Below are positions 1 to 6,382 of a stretch of 16,789 bases of DNA, in pieces. Within the stretch, counting starts at the first letter, position 1. Each line of letters starts with the position of its first letter. A program made the position numbers and the translations under genes. The stretch lies in assembly GCA_947003375.1 (NCBI GenBank), contig CAMQOJ010000029.1, positions 1 through 16,789 of the forward strand, read 5' to 3'. Below the pieces are notes generated by a model. The model did not search any database, was not told the DNA's origin, and was given only the letters and a program-made list of their open reading frames with translations. The stretch is from an uncultured Lachnospiraceae bacterium (GTDB lineage: Bacteria; Bacillota; Clostridia; Lachnospirales; Lachnospiraceae).

Positions 1-52
1 GAGCGCTCGCCTGACTAGCGGGAGGCCAAGGGTTCGAGCCCCTTTGCTTCCA
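1..52 (+). tRNA. tRNA, 3' portion (apparent anticodon GAC, Val)
   Basis: The sequence folds as the 3' two thirds of a tRNA cut by the window edge. It shows the 3' D-stem GAGC (1-4), an anticodon stem CTCGC/GCGGG around the loop CTGACTA (11-17), a five-base variable region, a T-arm AAGGG-TTCGAGC-CCCTT (28-44), a 3' acceptor half TGCTTCC and discriminator A52. CCA is not encoded. With U33 at position 12 the anticodon reads GAC (13-15), which would be valine. Position 37 is T, although this site is nearly always a purine, so the identity is uncertain and a degenerate tRNA is possible. The 5' half lies outside the window. Confidence 0.75.
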
Positions 53-60
53 TTTCATGT

Positions 61-115
61 AAAAGGTCGCAAATCGTAGATTTTTCAGTAAAATCAATGG
101 TTTGCGGCTTTTCTG
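61..115 (+). terminator. Long hairpin terminator after the tRNA
   Basis: The arms CGCAAA (68-73) and TTTGCG (101-106) pair. The stem continues inward, with mismatches, to GATTTT/AAAATC around the loop TCAGT, and outward to AAAAG/CTTTT. A T-rich tail follows the right arm. The near-symmetric stem with A-rich and T-rich flanks could stop transcription from either side. It lies directly after the tRNA 3' end and before the Uma2 gene. Confidence 0.7.
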
Positions 116-164
116 CACAATCGGGCGGAATCTATATCCCGAGTCCAGAACAGGAGGTGGGCCA

Positions 165-807
165 ATGGCATTGTCACAGGAAAGGACCTATACCATCGAT
201 GACATATATGCACTGCCGGAGGGGCAGCGGGCAGAACTGATAGACGGGCAGATGTACATGATGGTCCCCCCAAGGACGATACACCAGAGAATATCCAGTG
301 CCCTGCATGCCGCTATCTATCAGTATGTCAAATCAGAAAAAGGCTCATGTGAAGTCTTTGCCGCCCCTTTTGCCGTATTCCTGAACGCGGATGACAAAAA
401 TTATGTGGAGCCGGATATTTCCGTAATCTGCGACAAAGATAAACTTGACGAATACGGCTGCAAGGGTGCCCCGGACTGGATAATCGAGATTGTGTCCCCT
501 TCGGATTCCCACAGAGATTACGGCATCAAGCTTTTTATACTGCATAACGCTGAATCCTGCCTAATGTAATCATGCGATTGAATCAGCCAGCGTTATGCAG
601 TCTGGTTTCACGGCAAGTGAAATCGTTAAGCAGTATAAATACCGCACGGCAGGTGTGAGGGAATATTGGATCGTAAACCCCATGACCAAAACCGTTACGG
701 TCTATGATTTCGAAGACGAATCGGGGACGAATCAGTACACCTTTGATGACGAGATTTCCGTCCGCATTTACAGGGACCTGGTTCTCCGGATTTCCGGCCT
801 GCCATAA
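165..807 (+). pseudogene. Uma2-family (DUF820) PD-(D/E)XK nuclease-like gene, split by a small insertion
   Basis: The N-terminal part begins MALSQERTYTIDDIYALP after a strong AGGAGG site (151-157) and carries Uma2 hallmarks: AELIDGQMYMM, H at the IHQRIS segment, VEPDISVI and DWIIEIVSPS. These carry the Asp and Glu positions of the PD-(D/E)XK fold. The frame breaks after GIKLF and resumes in another frame at KYRTAGVREYWIVNP, the normal Uma2 C-terminal motif. Removing a 98-bp element plus one TA copy (538-637) rejoins the two halves exactly, giving a 180-residue product of usual family length. As it stands the frame stops at 569. Uma2 proteins are abundant putative endonucleases of unclear role. 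The broken state is directly visible; the family call is by motif. Confidence 0.85.
538..635. mobile_element. MITE-like 98-bp element with TA target duplication inside the Uma2 gene
   Basis: The left end reads TACTGCATAACGCT and the right end, read inward on the other strand, TACTGCTTAACGAT, which is 12 of 14 identical. Both ends are flanked by TA (536-537 and 636-637). Excision of the element with one TA restores the host reading frame exactly. Inside, ACTGCATAACGCTG (539-552) is a perfect inverted match to 588-601, and TTTCAC/GTGAAA forms a second hairpin at 606-622. There is no coding capacity. TA duplication and size fit a non-autonomous element mobilised by an IS630/Tc1-mariner transposase; that assignment is inference. 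Confidence 0.75.
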
Positions 808-919
808 AATATACTGCGTTGTCGTTATCCCTGCCGGACGGGATGCATTTTATGAATTCGGAACGAAAGTCAGGGAATAGGCGAGATTTATACAGAACAC
901 AGGAAAAACCGACAATACC

Positions 920-1447
920 ATGAATGACACTTACCATATCCATCCAATGACAATGGAATACGCCCGTGAAATCTCCACCTGGACATACGAGGGCCCATAC
1001 GCCGTCTACAGCTTTCAGCCGGACGGCGACACCCTTGCGGAGCTCACAGGCGGGGATTATCGCGCCTGTACGGGCAGAGACGGCAGGCTGGCAGGCTTTT
1101 TCTGCTTCGGGGCCGCCGCCCGGATTCCCACAGTGGAGGCGGATGCCTACCCGGAGGGCTTTCTGGACATCGGGCTGAGCATGGCGCCATGGCTGTGCGG
1201 GCAGGGCCGGGGCGCGGCGTTCCTGGCGGCGGGCATGGATTACGCAGGGCTCACGTTCCCTCCGGCAGCCCTTCGCCTCACTGTGGCCGCTTTCAACCGG
1301 CGGGCTATCTCGGTGTATCAGAAACTTTCCTTCGAAATTTCGTCTACCCTGACACACAGAATATCACAGGAGCCTTTTTATCTGATGCACAGAATCTCAT
1401 CGGCAGCCGCCACGGTTCCCACTTCACTCCAGTACACCGGTGCATGA
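920..1447 (+). CDS. GNAT-family N-acetyltransferase
   Basis: The 175-residue protein has the GNAT layout. An N-terminal segment HIHPMTMEYAREISTW leads to the beta strand LAGFFCFG, then LDIGLSMAP. The acetyl-CoA pyrophosphate-binding loop is LCGQGRGAAF (about 92-101). The late motif RLTVAAFNRRAISVYQK (about 118-135) is the usual acceptor-side helix. The expected Gly in K-x-GF is Ser here (KLSF). The tail after FYLMHRI is about 17 residues longer than I would expect and has no recognisable motif, so the original stop may have been lost. The upstream AGGA lies about 15 bases from the ATG, so the ribosome site is weak. The substrate cannot be deduced. It stands alone between the Uma2 remnant and a convergent DUF4180 gene. 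Confidence 0.8.
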   Translation: MNDTYHIHPMTMEYAREISTWTYEGPYAVYSFQPDGDTLAELTGGDYRACTGRDGRLAGFFCFGAAARIPTVEADAYPEGFLDIGLSMAPWLCGQGRGAAFLAAGMDYAGLTFPPAALRLTVAAFNRRAISVYQKLSFEISSTLTHRISQEPFYLMHRISSAAATVPTSLQYTGA

Positions 1448-1631
1448 ATTCCCGCGTAATCAGTGCTTGATGTCCGCGCCAGAACAAGGCGGAGGAAGGA
1501 GGCGGCATCGTCCACTGACGATAACGCAGTACCGGGGTGGACAGCCAGGGCTGATCGCTCAAGGATTCATGGCATCGAGGTACTAGGCCCCGGCTCTGCC
1601 TGTGCCAGGCCCCGGCCCATCCAAAAATACG

Positions 1632-1662
1632 CAGAAGAAAAGCACCTCCGGAGAGATGCCTT
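1632..1662 (-). terminator. Rho-independent terminator of the DUF4180 gene
   Basis: On the minus strand AGGCATCTC pairs with GAGGTGCTT through a TCCG loop, with two G-T pairs, and is followed by TTTTCTTCT. It sits about 45 bases beyond the DUF4180 stop codon. The stretch between it and the GNAT gene (1448-1631) shows no gene or clear signal. Confidence 0.65.
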
Positions 1663-1706
1663 TCCCTGCGAAATCAACCCACAGAACCGGAATCTGTACG
1701 CGCCTT

Positions 1707-2075
1707 TTATTGTGTGCCTGTCAATTTCTGCACTGCCTCTTCCCTCGTTGCCACAAAGAAAAAGTCTTTTCCATGGTTCGATTCATATATAAAATCTTTC
1801 AGCGGCTTGCTGGTATAATGGGAATAGTCCCCGAAAACCGCCACCTTCACATGATAATTCATGAATTTCTGGAGAATCTCGCCAGCCATGCCCGTGCTGA
1901 GGATGAAGAAATCCCCGCATATCACGGCCTTATCAATCACGATCCTCTCCGCGCCTGTCTCATACTTCACAGTCATCGCCAAATCCAGAGCCGACTGTAC
2001 ATCCACAATCACTGTCTCGTCACCGGAAACGACTGCGATATCAATCCCGTTTTCCTTCAAATGCTCAATATTCAT
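1707..2075 (-). CDS. DUF4180 domain protein
   Basis: The 122-residue protein starts MNIEHLKENGIDIAVVSGDE. Start 2075 is chosen because AGGAGG lies just upstream with good spacing; an in-frame start ten codons earlier has no such site. DUF4180 features are clear along the whole length: VDVQSALDLAM, CGDFFILSTGMAGEILQKF, VAVFGDYSHYTSKPLKDFIYES and a closing ATREEAVQKL. Length matches the family (about 120 residues). Its biochemical function is not established. The fold has a compact alpha/beta look and no signal peptide or membrane segment. It has its own consensus promoter overlapping the stop codon of the preceding yczE-like gene and its own terminator, so it is probably transcribed alone. Confidence 0.88.
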   Translation of the reverse strand: MNIEHLKENGIDIAVVSGDETVIVDVQSALDLAMTVKYETGAERIVIDKAVICGDFFILSTGMAGEILQKFMNYHVKVAVFGDYSHYTSKPLKDFIYESNHGKDFFFVATREEAVQKLTGTQ

Positions 2076-2122
2076 AATGTCCTCCTGACTAAACCTGCAG
2101 TACAAATTCCAGTTGAAGACAG

Positions 2123-2151
2123 ATTCTACAGGAGGATACGGAAATTGTCAA
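2123..2151 (-). promoter_or_regulatory. Sigma-A-type promoter of the DUF4180 gene
   Basis: Minus strand: TTGACA (2151-2146), a 17-base spacer, then TAGAAT (2128-2123). The -35 box is a full consensus match and the -10 differs by one base. The -35 overlaps the TGA stop of the YczE-like gene. The downstream gene starts about 48 bases after the -10. Confidence 0.8.
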
Positions 2152-2810
2152 GCGATTTCTCCCTCTTTTTCCGCAAGCTTCGAAATCCGCTCCCGGAAAA
2201 ACTGGATCAGGGGCCCGTTGCAGCAGGCGTTGACAATGGTGCCCAGGCCCACGATGGCCCAGATGCTGCCATGGGACATGAGACAGAAAACCACCCCTAT
2301 CACGATTACCGTCACATCCGACAGCACCCTGGCCAGGCGGAAGGAAATCTTTTCTTTCGTGTACTTGGTGATAATCAGCGCCACGCTGTCATAGGGGGAA
2401 ATCCCCATGTCCGCCGTCATATAGAACGCGCAGCCCAGAGAGGCGAACAGCGTCCCCAGGGCCAGCAGCAGGATCCGCACCGGCAGCGTCACGGGCATCC
2501 CCAGCCGGTCCAGGCACAGCCAGCAGAGGAAATCCGCCGCATATCCCACGCAGACCATATTCACGATCGTCCCCAGGCCGATGCAGCGCCGCATGGTCAG
2601 CCACACCACCACGAGCAGCGCCGCGTTCACGATCAGCTGCCAGTTCCCGAAGCTCATCCCCAAAAATCCGCTGACCCCCAGGTTCATACAGGAAAAGGCG
2701 TCCACCCCGAAGCCGCTCATGCGGTAGGAGGCCACGCACATGCCGATCAGCAGGATGCCGAACAGCATCATCCAGACCCGTCTCAGGCCATATCCCTTCT
2801 TTTCGCTCAA
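2148..2810 (-). CDS. YczE/YyaS/YitT-type integral membrane protein
   Basis: The 220-residue hydrophobic protein has about five membrane helices: MMLFGILLIGMCVASY, WQLIVNAALLVVVWL, IVNMVCVGYAADFLCWL, VRILLLALGTLFASLG and VIVIGVVFCLM. Family-like motifs are FGVDAFSCMNLGVS after the first helix, ADMGISPYDSVALI after the fourth, and GLGTIVNACCNGPLIQFF near the end. These repeated GxGxxP/D-type loops are typical of YczE relatives. The start appears to be TTG at 2810, with GGAGG about 11 bases upstream; this start is uncertain. The family is predicted to be a transporter or membrane accessory protein with no firm substrate. It follows rhaA on the same strand after a 264-base gap, so membership in the rhamnose operon is only possible. 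Confidence 0.8.
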   Translation of the reverse strand: MSEKKGYGLRRVWMMLFGILLIGMCVASYRMSGFGVDAFSCMNLGVSGFLGMSFGNWQLIVNAALLVVVWLTMRRCIGLGTIVNMVCVGYAADFLCWLCLDRLGMPVTLPVRILLLALGTLFASLGCAFYMTADMGISPYDSVALIITKYTKEKISFRLARVLSDVTVIVIGVVFCLMSHGSIWAIVGLGTIVNACCNGPLIQFFRERISKLAEKEGEIA

Positions 2811-3074
2811 ATCCTCTCTATCCTCCTATCTGTCAAGGCCCACGCGCCGATCAGTCTCCTAAAAGCTGCCCGCGTGCCCGCAGCCGAATCGAAACCTGCC
2901 GCACCCGGCCCACAAGCCCGCGGGCAGCGCAAACCGCAGTCCGCCAAAACAGCCGGGGGGCAAAAGCACTGGCACCCCGGCCACAGAAAATCTTCTCTCT
3001 TCGCGTTCCCCGCCCTCCCGCCTGCGGCAGCAATGCCATCCCAGGCGGCAGGACTTCATCCGACAGGATCCGCG

Positions 3075-4337
3075 TCATGCATTTCTCTTCAGCTGCACCT
3101 CGTCCTCATACTTCTTCACCTCAGCATAGAACTCCCTGTCCGACGGCACGCCGCAGCGCTGGCAGTATTCGTTCCACACATCGCCGAAGGGCAGGGTCTT
3201 CACCGCCTCCTGCTCCACCATCAGCTCCGTCATGCGGTTCTCGTCCTGGAGCTTCTTAAGCGCCTCATTGGGCGTGCACATAGCCGTCAGCAATGCCTTC
3301 TGCCAGCTGCGGAAGCCCATGGCCCAGGCGGATACGCGGTTGATGCTGGCATCGAAGTAGTCCAGCGCCATGTACACCCTGTCCAGGCCGTCGCATCTGA
3401 CAATCTCCTTGGCCATCTCTTTCGTCTCATCGTCAAAGAGCACCACATGGTCGCTGTCCCAGCGGATGGGCCTTGTAATGTGCAGGGCAATCTCCGGATA
3501 GAAGCACAGCAGCGCGGGAATCTTGTCCGACACCACCTCGGTAGGGTGGTAATGGCCATTGTCCATCAGAGGCAGACAGCCCTCGTGGGTGGCCGCGAAG
3601 CTCAGGGTGAACTCAGCGCTTCCAGCGGTATACGCCTCCACCCCGATGCCGAACACCTTGGATTCTACGCAGGGCTTCACCTTGTCCCTGTCAAAGGGCT
3701 CGGCCAGAATCTCCTCGATGGACTCCTTGTATCTCATTCTGGGGCCCATGCGGTCTGCGGGCACATCCTTGTACCCGTCCCCCGTCCAGATGTTCATGAC
3801 GCAGGGAACGCCGGTCTCCTCCGCGAAATACTGGGAGATGCGGATACATGCCTTGCCATGGTCGATCCAGAACTTCCTGGTTCCCTCGTCAGGGCTGGAG
3901 AGGGTCAGGCCGTCCTTCACCTTGTCATGGGAGAAGAACGTGGGGTTGAAGTCGATGCCCATATTCCTCTCCTTGGCGAACGCCACCCACTTGGCGAAAT
4001 GCTTTGGCTCAATCCTGTCCCGGTCAACGAACTCGCCGGGCTCGAAGATGGCATAGCAGGCGTGGAGGTTCAGCTTCTTCTTACCGGGCATCAGACTCAA
4101 TGCCTTGTCCATGTCCTGCATCAACTCCTCCGGGGTCTTGGCCTTTCCGGGGTAGTCTCCAGTGGTCTGGATGCCTCCGGTCAGAGGGCCGTCATGGTCG
4201 AAGCCGGTGACATCGTCTCCCTGCCAACAGTGGAGCGCCACGGGGGCCTCCATGCACTTCTCGATGGCTGCCTCCACGTCCACGCCGTAGGAGGCGTAAA
4301 TCTCTTTTGCGGACTCAAATCTTTCCTTTGCTGTCAT
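3075..4337 (-). CDS. rhaA: L-rhamnose isomerase
   Basis: RhaA interconverts L-rhamnose and L-rhamnulose, the first cytoplasmic step of rhamnose catabolism. The 420-residue protein matches the family in length. Visible family motifs are ALHCWQGDDV (34-43), GGIQTTGDYPGKA (54-66), LNLHACYA (89-96), MDNGHYHPTE (258-267) and RPIRWDSDHVV (289-299). The expected metal ligands H262, D294 and D296 fall at the same positions as in the E. coli enzyme, as I recall its numbering. Start 4337 (MTAKERF) is chosen for the AGGAAAG just upstream; the frame continues 13 codons further but without a better site. It lies downstream of rhaB on the same strand with a 290-base gap. RhaD aldolase, a rhamnose transporter and a regulator are not in the window. 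Confidence 0.97.
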   Translation of the reverse strand: MTAKERFESAKEIYASYGVDVEAAIEKCMEAPVALHCWQGDDVTGFDHDGPLTGGIQTTGDYPGKAKTPEELMQDMDKALSLMPGKKKLNLHACYAIFEPGEFVDRDRIEPKHFAKWVAFAKERNMGIDFNPTFFSHDKVKDGLTLSSPDEGTRKFWIDHGKACIRISQYFAEETGVPCVMNIWTGDGYKDVPADRMGPRMRYKESIEEILAEPFDRDKVKPCVESKVFGIGVEAYTAGSAEFTLSFAATHEGCLPLMDNGHYHPTEVVSDKIPALLCFYPEIALHITRPIRWDSDHVVLFDDETKEMAKEIVRCDGLDRVYMALDYFDASINRVSAWAMGFRSWQKALLTAMCTPNEALKKLQDENRMTELMVEQEAVKTLPFGDVWNEYCQRCGVPSDREFYAEVKKYEDEVQLKRNA

Positions 4338-4357
4338 ATCCTCTGTCTTCCTTTCCT

Positions 4358-4405
4358 CATGAATGCTTTTCTTCATGAATGCTTTTCTTCATGAATGCTC
4401 TTCTT
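4358..4405. repeat. Three tandem copies of a 16-bp unit upstream of rhaA
   Basis: The unit CATGAATGCTTTTCTT occurs at 4358-4373, 4374-4389 and 4390-4405, the last with one change (CTCTT for CTTTT). It lies 21 bases before the rhaA start, so it forms most of the local rhaA leader on the minus strand. Each copy read on that strand contains AAGAAAAG, a weak ribosome-site-like tract. Slippage in copy number is possible. Confidence 0.9.
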
Positions 4406-4596
4406 CATTTATATCCTGTATATCCTCTGTCTGAAATGCGTCTCCTCAGGCAGGCTGCCTGGCCCTGCCCGCTTTCCGGGGCCCCTCTTTGCACCTCCGC
4501 CGGCCGGAACGCCAAACGCCCCTGCCTTTCCCATCCCATGCCTCCCCACGGCCTTGGCAGGCCCCGCAATCGCCGCAGACCGCCTGCCTCTCCGAT

Positions 4597-4629
4597 ACGG
4601 CCTTTCCTGCGGTGGCAAAACAAGGCCGT
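4597..4629 (-). repeat. Inverted repeat at the rhaB 3' end
   Basis: ACGGCCTT (4597-4604) and AAGGCCGT (4622-4629) are perfect inverted copies separated by 17 bases. The second arm touches the rhaB stop codon. No T-run follows on either strand, so a simple terminator is unlikely. A stabilising or processing hairpin between rhaB and rhaA messages is possible. The rest of the gap up to 4405 is GC-rich and shows nothing else I can name. Confidence 0.5.
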
Positions 4630-6035
4630 TAAGGCTGATACGTGGTGATGGAGAAGGACCGGAACACACAGGCCCTGGCTGCCTTCAGATCCGCCAGTTC
4701 CCCTGTGGCCATCATCTGGGCCGCGATATTGCCGATTGCGGTAGCCTCCGTGGGGCCCGCATACACCGGGATGCCCGTAGCCGCCGCTGTCAGCCTGTTC
4801 AGATACTCCGCATTGGAGCCGCCGCCCACGATATGTATCTTATCGTACTTCCTGCCGGTAATGCCCTCTATCTGCCTGATCGTCTCCGCATAGCACCGGG
4901 CCAGGCTGTTGTAGATGACGGATGCCACCTGGGCCAGGCCTTCCGGCACCTGCTGCCCGGATTCCCTGCAGGCTGCCTGCACTTCCTCTGTCATGTTGGC
5001 CGGAGCCAGGAAACGGTCGTCATTGCAGTCCACGATGGAGGGGATGCTGCATTTGGATGCCATCTCACAGATCTCGCCGAAGCCCAGATCCCCGCCGATC
5101 TCCTTCTTTACAGACTGAATCATCCACAGCCCCATGATGTTCTTCAGGTAGCGGAAACGATAGCCGTAGCCGCCCTCATTGGTCAGGTTGTTGGCCTTGC
5201 TCTCGGGAGAGCAGTTGGCCTCCATGAGCTCCGTCCCCATGAGGGACCATGTGCCGGAGCTGATGTACAGCGCGTCGTCGCTGTCCGTGGGAACCGCTAT
5301 CACCGCGGAGCCTGTGTCATGGGTGGCAGGCTCCACCACCTTGCAGTTGAATCCTACCTCGGCCTGTACTTCCGCGGTCAGCTCTCCCAGCACAGTGCCG
5401 GGCGTCACCATCCGCTGGAAGATCCGCTTCGGGTATCCCAGCCTCTCGATCAGCTCCATGTCCCAGTCCTTGGTCTCGGGGCTCACAAGCTGCCCTGTGG
5501 TGGCCTCCGTGTACTCCGTGGCCGCCACGCCGGAGAGCATGTAATGGAAGTAATCCGGCATCAGCAGCATGGTGTGGGCTTTTTCCAAGTGCTCCGGCTT
5601 CTTCACCTTCAGGGCCATGAGCTGATAAATCGTGTTGAAAATGGCTTTCTGGATGCCGGTGCGGGCATACAGCTCGTCCTCGGGGATGATTTTGTATACC
5701 TCCTCGTCCATCCCTCTGGTGCGCCCGTCCCGGTAAGCCACCGCGTTCCCGATGCGCGCGCCGTCCCCGTCCAGCAGCACGAAGTCCACCCCCCAGGTGT
5801 CCACGCCCACGCTGACCGGAATCTTGCCGAGCTGCGCGCATTTCTTCAGGCCCAGCTTAATCTGCCGGAACAGCTCGTCCACGTCCCAGACATGCTCGCC
5901 GTCCTTCTCCACCATCCCATTGGGGAAGCGGTGCACCTCCTCCAGCACCATACGGTTTTCCTCCAGATGGGCCAGGATATGGCGGCCGCTGGACGCGCCG
6001 ATGTCAATCGCAAGATAATATTTGTATGAGTCCAT
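4629..6035 (-). CDS. rhaB: Rhamnulokinase
   Basis: RhaB phosphorylates L-rhamnulose to L-rhamnulose 1-phosphate in the cytoplasm. The 468-residue protein is a complete FGGY-family sugar kinase. Motifs are LAIDIGASSGRHI (8-20, phosphate loop), VGVDTWGVDFVLLD (76-89), PATHDTGSAVIAVP (236-249, with the expected catalytic Asp in HDTGSA), ALYISSGTWSLMG (255-267) and HIVGGGSNAEYLNRL (401-415, adenosine site), then AGPTEATAIGN. ATG at 6035 is preferred over the TTG two codons upstream because the GGAG of AAAGGAGAGG is then about ten bases away. It is the first gene of the minus-strand rhamnose unit and is divergent from the URO-D-family gene, with a shared promoter region. Confidence 0.96.
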   Translation of the reverse strand: MDSYKYYLAIDIGASSGRHILAHLEENRMVLEEVHRFPNGMVEKDGEHVWDVDELFRQIKLGLKKCAQLGKIPVSVGVDTWGVDFVLLDGDGARIGNAVAYRDGRTRGMDEEVYKIIPEDELYARTGIQKAIFNTIYQLMALKVKKPEHLEKAHTMLLMPDYFHYMLSGVAATEYTEATTGQLVSPETKDWDMELIERLGYPKRIFQRMVTPGTVLGELTAEVQAEVGFNCKVVEPATHDTGSAVIAVPTDSDDALYISSGTWSLMGTELMEANCSPESKANNLTNEGGYGYRFRYLKNIMGLWMIQSVKKEIGGDLGFGEICEMASKCSIPSIVDCNDDRFLAPANMTEEVQAACRESGQQVPEGLAQVASVIYNSLARCYAETIRQIEGITGRKYDKIHIVGGGSNAEYLNRLTAAATGIPVYAGPTEATAIGNIAAQMMATGELADLKAARACVFRSFSITTYQP

Positions 6036-6071
6036 TGCCAACCCTCTCCTTTCGTTCTATTTAATAAAGGA

Positions 6072-6100
6072 ATTGTACCATACTTTCCGGAACAAAAAAA
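6072..6100 (-). promoter_or_regulatory. Probable rhaB promoter
   Basis: On the minus strand, TGGTACAAT gives an extended -10 (TACAAT at 6077-6072), with a T-run (6100-6095) in the -35 position at 17 bases. The -35 is poor, as is common for activator-dependent or extended -10 promoters. A TTCCGGAA palindrome (6085-6092) lies in the spacer. Confidence 0.5.
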
Positions 6101-6264
6101 GGGATATTTTCGGTTTTCCCAAAGAAAGCACAGAACCATATGCCGGAAATGTGGAATCTGCCCAAAGAAATCCCCGAAATCGGCCTGTCCCTCCACAAAA
6201 GCCTCATATACCACTGTATGGTTCTGTTGCCTTCTGCATGTACCCGAAAGACAACCGGGCCACA

Positions 6265-6293
6265 TTTACCCGGCCTATGATATATGGTAAAAT
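6265..6293 (+). promoter_or_regulatory. Probable promoter of the URO-D-family gene
   Basis: TTTACC (6265-6270), a 17-base spacer, then TAAAAT (6288-6293) preceded by the extended -10 TGG. CCGGG and CCCGG arms (6255-6259 and 6269-6273) flank the -35, so an operator may overlap it. The leader down to the ATG is about 83 bases. Confidence 0.55.
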
Positions 6294-6312
6294 ATCTTTA
6301 TCAACATGGCGG

Positions 6313-6354
6313 GCCTCTGCCGGCAGATATTGCCTCCTATCGGACGCCAGAGGC
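6313..6354 (+). other. Hairpin in the leader of the URO-D-family gene
   Basis: GCCTCTG (6313-6319) pairs perfectly with CAGAGGC (6348-6354), and CTGCCGGCAG (6317-6326) is itself palindromic. No T-run follows. It lies between the promoter and the ribosome site and may affect the message; no known riboswitch class is recognised. Confidence 0.3.
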
Positions 6355-6382
6355 AGGAAATCGGAAAGGAGAATACAAAAAT

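Larger units (their letters stand above)
6061..6304. repeat. Symmetric inverted repeats spanning the rhaB / URO-D divergent promoters
   Basis: Two 22-base segments, 6283-6304 read on plus and 6061-6082 read on minus, match at 18 of 22 positions. Both begin TATGGTA, keep AAT at the -10 end and share CTTTAT beyond it. Inside this pair lies a perfect inverted repeat: CAGAACCATA (6131-6140) and TATGGTTCTG (6217-6226). TATGG or its complement therefore occurs four times in a mirror-like arrangement. This looks like binding sites for one dimeric or looping regulator acting on both promoters, which is inference. The regulator gene is not in the window. Confidence 0.6.

Noticed and set aside
13..18. 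Reading the tRNA anticodon as CTA (amber suppressor)
   Set aside because: CTA would need a purine in the universal U33 position and an off-centre loop; the symmetric seven-base loop gives GAC.
28..52. tRNA 3' end as attachment site for the lost integrase element
   Set aside because: I saw no second copy of the T-arm and acceptor sequence near the integrase remnant or elsewhere in the window.
695..1357. Minus-strand open frame of 220 codons opposite the GNAT gene
   Set aside because: It runs across both the Uma2 end and the GNAT gene in antisense, and its translation has a random, Arg/Pro-rich composition.
3001..3060. CCGCCTG/CAGGCGG inverted repeat downstream of rhaA as a terminator
   Set aside because: It has a 17-base loop and no T-run on the minus strand, so it gives no support for an intrinsic terminator.
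1602..4394. Very long plus-strand open frame (930 codons) over the YczE-like and rhaA genes
   Set aside because: It is antisense to rhaA and the YczE-like gene, which have clear motifs. The open frame is a by-product of GC-rich codons; its translation is rich in His, Pro and Gln and matches no family.
4395..6029. Plus-strand open frame of 544 codons over rhaB
   Set aside because: It is the antisense shadow of rhamnulokinase, with no ribosome site at its start and no recognisable motifs.
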